In this document: positions 24,431-33,906 of the stretch, piece after piece
Layout: every line of letters begins with the position of its first letter
Position numbering within the stretch: the first letter of the stretch is position 1
Source of the DNA: Candidatus Jordarchaeia archaeon
Lineage (GTDB): Archaea > Asgardarchaeota > Jordiarchaeia > Jordiarchaeales > Jordiarchaeaceae
Direction of reading: 5' to 3'
Length of the DNA stretch: 39,084 nt
Assembly (NCBI GenBank): GCA_029856435.1
Contig: JAHQXB010000117.1
Coordinates: 1 to 39,084, forward strand
Program-made: the position numbers and the translations under genes
Notes under the pieces: generated by a model
Seen by the model: the letters and a program-made list of their open reading frames with translations, nothing else
The model's database searches: none
What the model was told of the DNA's origin: nothing

Positions 24431-25984
24431 TTAGAATCTTTCTTCTTCCCTACTCCATGAAGGATACCAGCGGTAGAAATCTAGGGGTTTTGCCTTGTTA
24501 AGCCCCTCATAGGTGGCCTTCGCCAATCTGATGACACCGTGCCTATCCCGCCAAAGATCAACCAGCCCCTTCTCTTCCAAGGAGAGGAGAGTTTCGTCTA
24601 ACTGTTCCTCGCTCAAACCGGTATCGTCCATTAATTCTTCGCGTTTCATGTGAAGTCCAGGATTTACAAAGTAGTCTTCACCCAAAACCTCAAGAACCAA
24701 TTTCTCCATAGCTTCAGGAGTAGTGACTTGACTCTTAACTTTTCTATCGGGAGATTCGAAGTATGGAATAGGGATTCTCAGCTCTTTGTGAATACGTCTC
24801 CTAGGTTGTGGTATCTCGGCGGAGAATAGTCTCCGGTATATGTAGACTATGAGACGCCTCAGAACCTCGTTTGTGCCTCCTCCTACTTCGTTTATTTTGG
24901 TATCTCTCAAAAGTTGCTCCACTGTATAGTACTTGGTGAAGCTGTCTCCCCCACAAACCTGTAGGGCGTCTATGGCGCACTCTCTTGCCAGTTCTGTAGC
25001 CATAATTTTTGCTGCGTTCGCCTCTATTATGGGGTTGTTGCCCAAGTCCTCTTGGTATGCAGTATAATAGCAGAGTAGCCTTGTGGATTTGAGCCTTATA
25101 ATTATGTCTGCAATTTTGTACTGGTTACTCTCAAAGTCAATTGTTCTTTGACCAAACTGCACTCTTCTCTCAGTAAAGTACAAAGCGTTTCTAAGGGCTT
25201 CTCTCATTGCGGAAACCATGCACACTGCGATCATCAGCCTCTCAAAATTGAGACCAGAGGTCATAACGTTCCAACCGCCACCTACTCCTCCAACTATGTT
25301 TTCCTCTGGAACGCGCACGTTGTTAAAGTTAAGAGTACCGTTACGCACCGCGTCAAAAACCGCTAATTCATTTATTCTTTCCACGCTAAACCCCGGGGTT
25401 CCTCGTTCCACAACAAAAGCTGTTAAATGTCTTCTGCCCTGAATATCTTTTGGGTCGTTGCTGGTTTTTGCGTAAACAAAGTATAGGTTTGCAACTCCAG
25501 TATTTGTTATAAATCTCTTTTTGCCGTTAATCACCCATTCATCCCCATCCTTCACTGCGGCAGTTTTTATTCCTGCAGCGTCGCTTCCCACAAAGGGTTC
25601 TGTGAGGCCCAGTGCGCCTATTACTTCGCCTCGAGCTACCCTAGTTAGCCAGCGTTCCTTCTGCTCAGGTGTACCAAATGTTGATAGCTGTTTTACCCCT
25701 CCGAACTGAGTGGAGAAAAACAAGCCTCCCAGCATTCCCACGCTGGTTAGTCCCTCAGTTATGATCGCACTGGAAGTCACTCCACCGTTTTTTCCCATTC
25801 CTCCATACTCTTCGGGTACTAGTACCCCAAACCATCCCTTTTCTCCAACCATTTTAACCAGATCCGCGGGATGTTCTCTTTTCCAGACCGCCTCCAGAGC
25901 TCTGGGAGCAATCTGAAGGGCAAAAGCTTCAACCTCATCAGACAATTTTTTCTGATACTCAGTCCACCAAGGATACTTCTCCAA
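24431..25984 (-). CDS. Acyl-CoA dehydrogenase with extra C-terminal winged-helix-like domain
   Basis: I set the start at TTG 25984 (8 bases after GGAGG), giving 517 residues. Residues 1-390 are an acyl-CoA dehydrogenase: LGLTEPFVGSDAAG, WVINGKKRFITNTG, RVQFGQRTIDFESNQYKIAD, ALQVCGGDSFTKYY, NEVGGGTNEVLRR. The GGGT motif lacks the MCAD-type Glu; isovaleryl-CoA dehydrogenases also have GAGT there and use a Glu in the L-E-R-L helix, seen here as NFERLMI. The last 120 residues exceed the family length and contain a helix-turn-helix-like stretch (REELMDDTGLSEEQLDETL..LEEKGLVDLW). It lies next to the PaaK-like gene on the same strand, 220 bases downstream of it. Confidence 0.88.
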   Translation of the reverse strand: MEKYPWWTEYQKKLSDEVEAFALQIAPRALEAVWKREHPADLVKMVGEKGWFGVLVPEEYGGMGKNGGVTSSAIITEGLTSVGMLGGLFFSTQFGGVKQLSTFGTPEQKERWLTRVARGEVIGALGLTEPFVGSDAAGIKTAAVKDGDEWVINGKKRFITNTGVANLYFVYAKTSNDPKDIQGRRHLTAFVVERGTPGFSVERINELAVFDAVRNGTLNFNNVRVPEENIVGGVGGGWNVMTSGLNFERLMIAVCMVSAMREALRNALYFTERRVQFGQRTIDFESNQYKIADIIIRLKSTRLLCYYTAYQEDLGNNPIIEANAAKIMATELARECAIDALQVCGGDSFTKYYTVEQLLRDTKINEVGGGTNEVLRRLIVYIYRRLFSAEIPQPRRRIHKELRIPIPYFESPDRKVKSQVTTPEAMEKLVLEVLGEDYFVNPGLHMKREELMDDTGLSEEQLDETLLSLEEKGLVDLWRDRHGVIRLAKATYEGLNKAKPLDFYRWYPSWSREEERF

Positions 25985-26203
25985 CAAACACACCTCCAAA
26001 CAAATCCTTTTCCCATAGCACTTTTAAACCATCACATCGATTAAACAAGCCGCAAAAACCATACTCAAGGTAAAAAAAGGGTCTGCATCTCCAAACCATA
26101 ACATTACTTGGATTAATTTTTTGATGAGATATTCCCCAAATGTCAAAACTTATTGAATTGTTAAATGTAATTGGAAGCAATAAAAGTGGGGAGGTGTTAA
26201 TTT

Positions 26204-27622
26204 TTAATACCGTTTTACTAGCCTAGATGTCTTGTGTGGTGCTGTCAGGGCAGCCTTCATCTCTTCTTGACTCATAAATTCGATTTCCACGTCAAGCCCC
26301 AGTTTTTGTTTTATTTTCTTCTCAGCGCCTTCCTTCAACTTTTGGGGATCTTTTGTCTTATCTGGGAAATAGGTCACTCTTATAATCAACTTGTCCTGAG
26401 AGCCCTCAGCGGTCTTAACGAATTGCGAGGCGATGGCGTTAACTCCTATTTCTGGATACTCGAATAGCTCTGTTTCAACTTCGCTGGGAAACACCTTCCT
26501 ACCCCTAACATCTACAGCAAAAGCCTCCCTCCCATACCAGTGGAGACGGGTGTGGGTGCGACCACAGTCACACTCATCTTGAATCAGTGAAACGTAGTCT
26601 TCATTATTCCATCTCAGATGCGGCATAGCTTCCATAACCAGTGGAGTGATTACCAGTATACCCCGCTCGCCCGGTGCTACCTGCTCTCCGGTTTCAGGGT
26701 CCACAGCTTCCACGTAGTGGAAGTCATCACAGATGTGAGTGATGTTGGGAGGTTGCTTAGAACAGTTGCACCCAGTTATCCAAGTGTCAGCCATCTGAAA
26801 ACCGGAATGTACGCGCTCAAAACCCCAGTATTCCTTAACGAATTCTGCGGCTGCGGCTGTCAAAACGTCACCTGAGGTAGATAGTAGTTTTACATGCTTC
26901 ATGGCTTCTTTGGGATCCTTGTTTATTGATTGCAGCCAATCTCCAAAAATCCACAGAGTTACCAGTGGCCAATGGATACTTATGGGTTTCAGGAATTGAA
27001 GTGCCTGCAAACACCTTTCCAGTTCGAATCCCGGTCCCAAAGCCTCCATGGGCGCTACAATTAGACCCAACCTTGAGACTCCCATCTCAACCCCTGTGAT
27101 TCCTCCATGCCAGTGGAAACCGAAGTCTATGAAAACAGATCCGGGCGGCGCGTCTTGCATCTCCATGACTCCTAATCTGCAGATTTCTTCCAAGCACCAA
27201 TTTCTATCCCACTCTGTGTGGACGTTGAATGTTCTCAGTCCCGTGGTTCCCGTGGAGGAATACACGTTTAGTATCTTGGATGGTAGAAAGGGCACCGCTA
27301 AACATCCCCCGAAGGGGTCGCCGGTTTTCTTCATTTGCTCTCGAATATCATCCTTTAGCACAGGTGGAATTTTTTGGAAGTCTTTTAAGTTTTTAATGTC
27401 CTCTGGCTTAATCCCTACTTCTTTTAGTCTTTTGTGATAGAAGGGGGTGAGTTCGTAGGCTCTTTTTATTTGTAGTTTTAACAGTTTCCACTGCAGCTCC
27501 TCAATTTTGGCTCGAGGCATTCTCTCAACTGGTTCGTTATAATACTTGGCTCCACTCAAATGTGGGGAACCCTTAATGTGGCCCGTGACTAGGGCCTTAA
27601 TCTCTTCCATTAGTTCTGACAA
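26204..27622 (-). CDS. Phenylacetate-CoA ligase-like AMP-forming acyl-CoA synthetase
   Basis: With the TTG at 27622 (8 bases after GGAGG) the protein has 472 residues. It follows the PaaK pattern: LTPFYHKRLKEVGI, the ATP-binding YSSTGTTGLRTF, FHWHGGITGVEMG, the GFQMADTWITGCN region, WNNEDYVSLI, CDCGRTHTRLHWYGRE with a zinc-like CxC pair, DVRGRKVFPSEVE, and a C-terminal HKTSRLVKRY holding the Lys needed for adenylation. Such enzymes activate aryl or short-chain carboxylates to CoA esters with ATP. The substrate is not known. With the acyl-CoA dehydrogenase gene downstream it may form a two-step activation-oxidation unit. Confidence 0.85.
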   Translation of the reverse strand: MSELMEEIKALVTGHIKGSPHLSGAKYYNEPVERMPRAKIEELQWKLLKLQIKRAYELTPFYHKRLKEVGIKPEDIKNLKDFQKIPPVLKDDIREQMKKTGDPFGGCLAVPFLPSKILNVYSSTGTTGLRTFNVHTEWDRNWCLEEICRLGVMEMQDAPPGSVFIDFGFHWHGGITGVEMGVSRLGLIVAPMEALGPGFELERCLQALQFLKPISIHWPLVTLWIFGDWLQSINKDPKEAMKHVKLLSTSGDVLTAAAAEFVKEYWGFERVHSGFQMADTWITGCNCSKQPPNITHICDDFHYVEAVDPETGEQVAPGERGILVITPLVMEAMPHLRWNNEDYVSLIQDECDCGRTHTRLHWYGREAFAVDVRGRKVFPSEVETELFEYPEIGVNAIASQFVKTAEGSQDKLIIRVTYFPDKTKDPQKLKEGAEKKIKQKLGLDVEIEFMSQEEMKAALTAPHKTSRLVKRY

Positions 27623-28006
27623 AAAGTCTCCCTCCAAAAATTATATTTTCACCAATATTCAAATTATCAATTTAAAATGTTCAATTAGGACTTATTAAGT
27701 GGAGAAACAACTTTTAATCTTTACTCTCATCTTCTGTGTTCTCTAGTTTGTTCCTTCTAGCTTTTCTAGTGGATTGAGAGAAATTAGGATTTCCCTCATT
27801 TTTTGGAACTTCCCCTAATATGACCAGTGGAAATATGTGGGAATTGGTAACGAAAAATAGGGAATGTTTGGAAGTTTCAAGGGGGGATAAAATCCTGCTT
27901 TTCTGAGATTTAGGTGTCGAAAGAAATAATAAGAGGCCCCCTCTCCCTAGTGTATCATTGTGTTCATAACTGTAAAACGAGGTTATAGAGAAGAGGTGGA
28001 GTAGAA
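27623..28006. other. Divergent promoter region
   Basis: No gene seen in about 380 bases between the ligase (minus strand) and the dehydratase (plus strand). AT-rich stretches near 27650-27680 could serve the ligase promoter. GAGGTGGAG at about 27992-28000 is the ribosome site of the dehydratase. Confidence 0.5.
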
Positions 28007-29473
28007 TTGTATTTGAAGACTGGCGAAGAGTATATTCAGGACATGATTGACATGAATTTTGAATTGTACATTGATGGCGGCAAAATTTCGGGCAAATCCG
28101 TTGTTAACCATCCCAAAGTGAAACCCATGATTAAAGCTATTGCCACAACCTACGATATGCAGCATGAGGAAAAACTAAAAGACTTTCTTCTTACCAAGTC
28201 CCACTTCACAGGAGAAACCATTAGTCGGTGGACTCACGTCGCCCAAACCGTGGAGGACCTCATAAGAAAAGTGGACATCACAAGATACGCTAACCGCAGA
28301 ATAGGTATGTGTTCCTTCCGCTGCGTCCACAACGCTTTCCCTGCACTACTTGCAACAACCAAAAAGATTGACGAGGCCAAAGGCACACACTACTATAAAA
28401 ACGCAGTGGAATACATAAAATATTTCCAGAAAAAAGATTTAATCGGCTGCCCAGCAATGACTGATCCAAAGGGTGACCGCCTACTTAAAGCCCACGAACA
28501 AAGCGACCCCGACATGTACCTAAGAGTTGTGGAAAAGGATAGAGACGGCATAGTCCTAAGGGGGGCAAAGCTCTGCCAGACTGGATCCGTGTGTGCTCAT
28601 GAAAAGTTTGTAGCGCCCTCCACCACCCATTATCCTGGTTCGGAGGACTATGCTGTTTGCTGCGCTGTTCCGGGCAACGCAAAGGGAATAAAAAACATTT
28701 CTGCACGCTATTCTCAAGACGACCGCCGAAGGGAAGATTTAGAATGGGACATTGGCAATCCAAAGTATGGCTTCCACGAAACAGTAGTAATATTTGACGA
28801 CGTTTTCGTCCCTTGGGAGAGGGTGTTTATGTGTGGTGAGGTGGAATTTACGGGAATGCTTGTTAACCTTTTGGGCGCATGTCACAGGCCGACCACAGGC
28901 GGCTGCAAAACAGGCTGGTCAGATGTTCTCATAGGGGCGGTTCAAGCCTACGCAGAATTAAACGGCACAGCAAACGTTTCCCACGTTAGGGAGAAAATAA
29001 CCGACATGATAAGTTACAATGAAACCATGTATTCCTGCGGCATAGCAGCATGCGTTAAAGCCACATACTACGAGGGTGCGGGAATGATACCAGACATAAT
29101 ACTTGCAAATAACACAAAGTATGTAGCTTCAAAGGCAGTCTACGAACTTATAAGGCTTGCAGAAGACATCACTGGGGGAATCATTACAACCTTACCCAGC
29201 GAGAAAGAATTCAAGAATCCCGAAATAGCCCACTACCTCGCAAGGTTCTATGCAGGAGCAAACGAAACTCCTGCGGAACACAGAGCAAGAATCGTAAGGC
29301 TGATTGAGAATCTAACCTATGGTGCAGGAGCCCTCTGCCACTCAGCAGCCCATGGCGGAGGTTCCGGACAGGCCTGCAAGATAACTATGTACTACGCTTC
29401 CAAAGGAGAACCCTTACAATCAAGAGTACGCGACGCCAAAAGAATCTGTGGCATAGGAAAGGAAGAAGAGTAA
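28007..29473 (+). CDS. abfD: 4-hydroxybutyryl-CoA dehydratase/vinylacetyl-CoA isomerase
   Basis: A 488-residue flavo-iron-sulfur enzyme that dehydrates 4-hydroxybutyryl-CoA to crotonyl-CoA and isomerises vinylacetyl-CoA. The cluster ligands known from Clostridium aminobutyricum (Cys99, Cys103, His292, Cys299) are present with the right spacing: Cys102 and Cys106 in MCSFRCVHNA, His293 and Cys300 in ACHRPTTGGCK. This separates it from the HpaB-type monooxygenases of the same fold. Length is normal. It starts at TTG behind GAGGTGGAG. The enzyme is used in 4-aminobutyrate fermentation and in the archaeal 4-hydroxybutyrate carbon-fixation cycles; no other dedicated cycle enzyme is visible here. 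Confidence 0.93.
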   Translation: MYLKTGEEYIQDMIDMNFELYIDGGKISGKSVVNHPKVKPMIKAIATTYDMQHEEKLKDFLLTKSHFTGETISRWTHVAQTVEDLIRKVDITRYANRRIGMCSFRCVHNAFPALLATTKKIDEAKGTHYYKNAVEYIKYFQKKDLIGCPAMTDPKGDRLLKAHEQSDPDMYLRVVEKDRDGIVLRGAKLCQTGSVCAHEKFVAPSTTHYPGSEDYAVCCAVPGNAKGIKNISARYSQDDRRREDLEWDIGNPKYGFHETVVIFDDVFVPWERVFMCGEVEFTGMLVNLLGACHRPTTGGCKTGWSDVLIGAVQAYAELNGTANVSHVREKITDMISYNETMYSCGIAACVKATYYEGAGMIPDIILANNTKYVASKAVYELIRLAEDITGGIITTLPSEKEFKNPEIAHYLARFYAGANETPAEHRARIVRLIENLTYGAGALCHSAAHGGGSGQACKITMYYASKGEPLQSRVRDAKRICGIGKEEE

Positions 29474-29562
29474 CCTCCCAAAATCCAAAAGAGAAAATAT
29501 TGATGGAGTGACCGCCACTTTTCGGTTGTATCTCAAATTTCTCTTTCATTGTTTTTCAATGT

Positions 29563-31461
29563 TTATTTTAGGTAGTCCAGTTTCAGGGAAGTTAACTTTT
29601 CAGGAGTGGGGACTCCCTTCTCGATGTCCCAGCCTCTCTCGCGGTAGTACTCATCAAGTATTTGTTCCAGCATTTGCTTGTCTACATCCTTCTTGGCATA
29701 TAGGGTTTTTAGGGTTAATGTTCTTTCGGGTGTTTCTTTGGGTTCAAGCCAAACTCTGGGAAAGCAGTCATCGCTTCTGTTGAAGCCCTCCCGCACATTC
29801 AACATTTTGTAGAGGTTGAAACAGCGTTCGCCCTTCAATTTCAATTCTCCAGGCTCAACGTCTATTCCGGAGATGCAGCCATATATCTCTGCAAGTGTTT
29901 TGAGTATAGGGTAGCCAAACATTGATAGAGTATTAACAATCACGTAGCAGGCGCCTATAGAGTTTAGAACCATCATACAATCCTCTGACTGGGCAGTCAA
30001 TCTCCCCAGATTTTCCTTCTCGGGGGTATTGTATAATTCTGGGACGTCCTGTGTGGTTAGTCTACCGCCGAAGTTGCCCCAAGCCTGGAAGCCTCCCTTT
30101 GGATTCACCACTTGGGAAATCATGGAGGAATCCAGCCTATTGAATCGGGCGTCAAATATGCAGTCCGTTCCCTTAACAATTCCTCGACTATGTTTATAGT
30201 GGACAAGAGCATCGTACTCTAGGTGTTGGGATAGAGCAAACCAACCATCGGCGGCCACGGCTCCGATACCTTCCCTATTTTCTATTTTTTCCAAGAATTC
30301 CAAATAGCTATCCAAGTTTCTCTCCAGAGTGAAGCCCAAAAGGTCTTCCCTGGTTATTTTGCCCTCTCTGAGGAGCCGAGACAAGTAATCCGCCATTTCT
30401 GAAAAGGTGTACAAGCATACGCCTGCCCTGTTACAGGCGTCAACCAGCTTGAGGGCTTCGCGGTAATCCTCCAACTCTAGTTTTTGGCCCAGATTAGCAG
30501 TATTTATGAAGTGGGTGGTCTTCACTTCGGTACCAGTTAATGGGCCTTCAGTGACTCGGTGTTGAGTTTTGCAACCTATGGGACAGGATAAACAAGCCTC
30601 GGAAGCCAATCTGGATTGGGTGAATGGAACCATCCCGTAGAGCTCATTGAACTTATCCTTAGTCCAGATTCCAGAGGACATGTTCCTGAGGTAAATCATC
30701 TCCCAGAAAACGTGGGCTCCCATATCTTGAGCGGTTTTAAAAATGTCCTGGGATTTTATGAGGTTCACTATTTCCTTGGCCTTTTTGAATAGCTCCTTCT
30801 GACGGGCCACCCTTATTCCTCCGGTGCCCTGAGCGACAATTGCTTTAATGTTTTTGGAGCCCAGAACCGCCCCAAAGCCTCCCCGACCCAAGGTTCCCAA
30901 ACCATCAACTATGGTCAGTGATAGTCTAACCAGATTTATGCCTGCGGGGCCATTAGCAACTACGCCTGAGCCTGGGTGTAGGGAGAGGAGTTTTTCGGTG
31001 GTTTGATAAGTATCGCAGCCTTTAATGGGGGAGGCGTCCTTGACCTCTACTCCACCATCTTTAATATGGAGGTAAACTGGTTTTGGGGATTTACCTCTAA
31101 TGATGAGGTGGTCGAATCCCGCCCTCTTCATCATGAGTCCGAACCTTTTAAAGCCCCCAATAGCGGTGGTTACGTAGTGTTTCCCATCCTCAGAAGCAGG
31201 TATTGCAAATTTTGTCACTGCAAAAACCTTGGAACCCAAAGGTGCCCCGGTGCCCACTATTGGTCCCACACCAAGAACAATAACGTTATCCTCAGACAGG
31301 GGGTCGGCCTTGGGTTTGTGGTGGTGGCTGAAAAGCTTAAAGCTTAATCCTGCTCCTCCAATATAGTCATTAATCCAATCCTCCTCTAAGGGGATAACTT
31401 CCTTTGTTCCGGAGGTTAGGTCCAAATCTAGAACCGCACCCGCATAACCATAATAATCCAT
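29563..31461 (-). CDS. aor: Tungsten-containing aldehyde:ferredoxin oxidoreductase
   Basis: A 632-residue AOR-family enzyme oxidising aldehydes to acids with ferredoxin as acceptor. The 4Fe-4S ligands are seen as CLSCPIGC (Cys290, Cys293, Cys297) and Cys505 in NSIGACYVI. GRGGFGAVLGSKNIKAI near residue 192 and the N-terminal VLDLDLTSGTKE, YIGGAGLSFKL blocks are family hallmarks for binding the bis-tungstopterin cofactor. The aldehyde substrate is not evident. The gene lies 23 bases after a small ferredoxin-type gene on the same strand that should be its electron partner. Cytoplasmic. Confidence 0.93.
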   Translation of the reverse strand: MDYYGYAGAVLDLDLTSGTKEVIPLEEDWINDYIGGAGLSFKLFSHHHKPKADPLSEDNVIVLGVGPIVGTGAPLGSKVFAVTKFAIPASEDGKHYVTTAIGGFKRFGLMMKRAGFDHLIIRGKSPKPVYLHIKDGGVEVKDASPIKGCDTYQTTEKLLSLHPGSGVVANGPAGINLVRLSLTIVDGLGTLGRGGFGAVLGSKNIKAIVAQGTGGIRVARQKELFKKAKEIVNLIKSQDIFKTAQDMGAHVFWEMIYLRNMSSGIWTKDKFNELYGMVPFTQSRLASEACLSCPIGCKTQHRVTEGPLTGTEVKTTHFINTANLGQKLELEDYREALKLVDACNRAGVCLYTFSEMADYLSRLLREGKITREDLLGFTLERNLDSYLEFLEKIENREGIGAVAADGWFALSQHLEYDALVHYKHSRGIVKGTDCIFDARFNRLDSSMISQVVNPKGGFQAWGNFGGRLTTQDVPELYNTPEKENLGRLTAQSEDCMMVLNSIGACYVIVNTLSMFGYPILKTLAEIYGCISGIDVEPGELKLKGERCFNLYKMLNVREGFNRSDDCFPRVWLEPKETPERTLTLKTLYAKKDVDKQMLEQILDEYYRERGWDIEKGVPTPEKLTSLKLDYLK

Positions 31462-31484
31462 TATTATTCAGACTCCAAAAATTA

Positions 31485-31697
31485 TTACTTGGGTTTTAAT
31501 GCCTGGTAGGCACAGTAGTCAGCACAGAAACTACAGTTTTCCCTGCAGGTCTCAAGGAAAGTAATAGCGCCTTTCTCGATGGTTAGATTAGCCTTTGAGG
31601 GGTTCGCCTCTCCCTCGTGCAGGAGAGAGCAGAAAATCTGGCACTGCAGGCAAATTCGACATTTTGAAGGGTCAACTATTATATTCGCCTTTTTCAA
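31485..31697 (-). CDS. Small ferredoxin-type iron-sulfur protein, AOR partner
   Basis: A 70-residue protein with two cysteine groups: CRICLQCQIFC (C-x2-C-x2-C-x3-C, from residue 13) and CRENCSFCADYC (C-x3-C-x2-C-x3-C) near the C-terminus, enough for two 4Fe-4S clusters. The TTG start at 31697 lies 7 bases after GGAGAT. The next gene on the strand, 23 bases on, is AOR, and such pairs are common, the small protein carrying electrons from the tungsten enzyme. The second group departs from the standard ferredoxin spacing. Confidence 0.85.
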   Translation of the reverse strand: MKKANIIVDPSKCRICLQCQIFCSLLHEGEANPSKANLTIEKGAITFLETCRENCSFCADYCAYQALKPK

Positions 31698-31927
31698 GCA
31701 CCCATCTCCATCAAAAGTATGTTAATCCGATAGGGACAAGAAATATTTTAATATTATGTCAAAAAGGATTCCCGCACCCAAAAAAGGGACTGATTTATAA
31801 ATTGCGTCTTCTCACTAATCCTCTGATATTGTCTGGATTAACTGGAAAGGTTTGGTGTCACCAATTAAAAGTTAATGAGACTATCCGGAATCAGGTAAAT
31901 CCATCCGACATTTTGGGAGGAATATTA

Positions 31928-33076
31928 TTGTCCAGTGAAGTAGGTAAACGTGTAGATTTCTTGGAAGGAAATGTGGCCTGCGCAGAGGGAGCGTTAGCTG
32001 CGGGCTGCAGGTTCTTTGCGTTTTATCCCATTACTCCCGCAAGAGAGATAGGTCAGGTTATGGCTTCAAAAATGCCCAAAGTGGGGGGAATCAGCATACA
32101 AATGGAAGACGAGATAGCATCAATATCATCAGTCATAGGAGCCTCTTGGGCGGGTCTAAAGTCTATGACGGCGACCAGCGGACCCGGCTTCAGCCTAATG
32201 CAGGAAGGAATAGGCTACGCGGTTCAGACCGAAACCCCCTGCGTAATAGTGGATGTTCAGCGGGGAGGACCGGGCGTTGGACAGGTGGGGGTGCCCCTAC
32301 AGGGGGATGTGATGCAATCCAGGCATGGTGCCCATGGAGAGTATCCCATACTGGTTCTTGCACCATCCTCACCCCAAGACATGTTTGATTTTACTGTGGA
32401 AGCGTTCAATTTGTCTGAGGCTCTGAGAACACCAGTAATCCTTCTGACTGATGCTTACGTTAGTTTCATGAGGGAAAGTGTTGTCATTCGGCCAAGTGGG
32501 GATATCCCAATAATAAATAGAAAGAAGCCCCATGCGGTGGGGGAAACCTCCTTTTTCCTAAGTGAGGATGTGGCTCCCATGCCTGCTTTTGGTTCCGGAT
32601 TCCGGGTTCACGTTACTGGTTCATGCCATGATGAGAGAGGATACCGTAAAGTCAGTGACCCAAAGGACTTGGATCATTTGATTAAGAGAATTTATAGAAA
32701 GTTTGAGAAGCACTGGAAAGAAATTGTAAGATTACAAATGCATCAAGTTGATGATGCCAGAATTGTCCTGCTGACATACGGCAGCCCCTTTAGATCCACG
32801 CTGTGGGCGTTGAAAAAAGCAAGAATGGAGGGGATAATGGTGGGGTGTGTTAGACTTGTTACCATTTGGCCTTTCGCCCGGCGGGAGATTGCAAGGATAG
32901 CGGAGCAAGTGGATAAAATCATAGTTTTGGAGAATAATATGGGGCAAATTCTTGATTATGTGAGGAGTGCGGCTTGCGGAATGGCGGAGGTTGGGTTTCT
33001 GCCTCCCCAGACTCTGGGAGCCATACATAACCCCAAATATGTTTTGGAAGCCATAAGAAGGGAGGCATCCTCATGA
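31928..33076 (+). CDS. 2-oxoacid:ferredoxin oxidoreductase, alpha subunit
   Basis: I start the gene at TTG 31928, 7 bases after GGAGG at 31916-31920, which gives 382 residues and puts the usual KRVDFLEGNVACAEGALAAGC at the N-terminus. The frame is open further upstream, but that part is not protein-like. FAFYPITPAREIG is the pyrimidine-domain YPITP motif, and TATSGPGFSLMQEGIGYA is also typical of KorA/VorB-type alpha subunits. With the beta (33073) and gamma (33893) genes it forms a TPP-dependent complex converting a 2-oxoacid to acyl-CoA, CO2 and reduced ferredoxin. 2-Oxoglutarate or 2-oxoisovalerate are possible substrates. A TATA-like TTTATAAA lies near 31793. Confidence 0.9.
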   Translation: MSSEVGKRVDFLEGNVACAEGALAAGCRFFAFYPITPAREIGQVMASKMPKVGGISIQMEDEIASISSVIGASWAGLKSMTATSGPGFSLMQEGIGYAVQTETPCVIVDVQRGGPGVGQVGVPLQGDVMQSRHGAHGEYPILVLAPSSPQDMFDFTVEAFNLSEALRTPVILLTDAYVSFMRESVVIRPSGDIPIINRKKPHAVGETSFFLSEDVAPMPAFGSGFRVHVTGSCHDERGYRKVSDPKDLDHLIKRIYRKFEKHWKEIVRLQMHQVDDARIVLLTYGSPFRSTLWALKKARMEGIMVGCVRLVTIWPFARREIARIAEQVDKIIVLENNMGQILDYVRSAACGMAEVGFLPPQTLGAIHNPKYVLEAIRREASS

Positions 33077-33906
33077 GTGGAAGATCTGTACATCCATTAA
33101 TGAAGTATATTAGGCCGGAAACATTGCCTCTCCCCCACTGTCCAGGCTGCGGTGACGGAGTCATTGCCCAATGTATTCTAAGAGCAGTTGACGAGTTGGG
33201 TCTCGACTTCACAAAACTGGCCTTCGTTTCGGGAATAGGCTGTGCGGGTTGGATACCCAGTCCCCTATTTTACACGGATGTGCTTCACACAACGCATGGC
33301 CGCCCCATTGCCTTTGCCACTGGTTTAAAACTGGCAAATCCCGAGCTGAACGTGGTGGTTATCTCGGGGGACGGAGACCTGTCAGCCATAGGGGGCAACC
33401 ACCTCATTCATGGAGCTAGGAGAAACATTGGACTCTCAGTCATCTGTGTTAACAACTTTATCTATGGAATGACAGGAGCACAGGTGGCTCCAACAACTCC
33501 CCATGGTCTGCAAACGGATACCACGCCTTATGGCAACCTTGAAAACCCCTTTGATTTGTGTAAACTCGTGGAGGCAGCCGGTGGAACCTATGTGGCACGA
33601 TGGTCAACGCTGCATGCAAGACAGCTCATCAGATCCATTAAAAAGTCCCTTCAGAGGAAGGGATTCTCATTCATTGAAGTGCTCTCACCGTGCCCCGTAC
33701 GCTACGGCCCCCTCATTAAAGTAAGGCACCCCGTTGACATGGTAAAATGGCTTCAAGGAATCATGGTGGGCAAAGAAGAGGCTAAAAAGCTCTCAGCAGA
33801 GGAGCTTAGCCAAAAAATAGTGGTGGGCGAATTCGTTGAGAAGACCGCTCCCGAATTATCGGAACAATACACTAAGATGAGGTGGACAGAAAATGGCGAG
33901 AACTGA
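33073..33906 (+). CDS. 2-oxoacid:ferredoxin oxidoreductase, beta (TPP) subunit
   Basis: A 277-residue TPP-binding subunit: LPHCPGCGDGVIAQ holds the CxxC of cluster-binding beta subunits, FVSGIGCAGW the third Cys, and VVISGDGDLSAIGGNHLIHGARRNIGLSVICVNNFIYGMTGAQ the Mg-TPP motif (GDGD..NNF). The ATG at 33073 overlaps the alpha stop (ATGA), and its 3' end overlaps the gamma gene by 14 bases, so all three are translated together. A Lys-, Glu-rich C-terminal tail follows the catalytic core. Confidence 0.92.
   Translation: MSGRSVHPLMKYIRPETLPLPHCPGCGDGVIAQCILRAVDELGLDFTKLAFVSGIGCAGWIPSPLFYTDVLHTTHGRPIAFATGLKLANPELNVVVISGDGDLSAIGGNHLIHGARRNIGLSVICVNNFIYGMTGAQVAPTTPHGLQTDTTPYGNLENPFDLCKLVEAAGGTYVARWSTLHARQLIRSIKKSLQRKGFSFIEVLSPCPVRYGPLIKVRHPVDMVKWLQGIMVGKEEAKKLSAEELSQKIVVGEFVEKTAPELSEQYTKMRWTENGEN

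Noticed and set aside
31595..31927. An upstream extension of the oxoacid oxidoreductase alpha subunit
   Set aside because: The extension overlaps the opposite-strand ferredoxin gene and lacks homologous character; GGAGG plus TTG at 31928 fits the family N-terminus.
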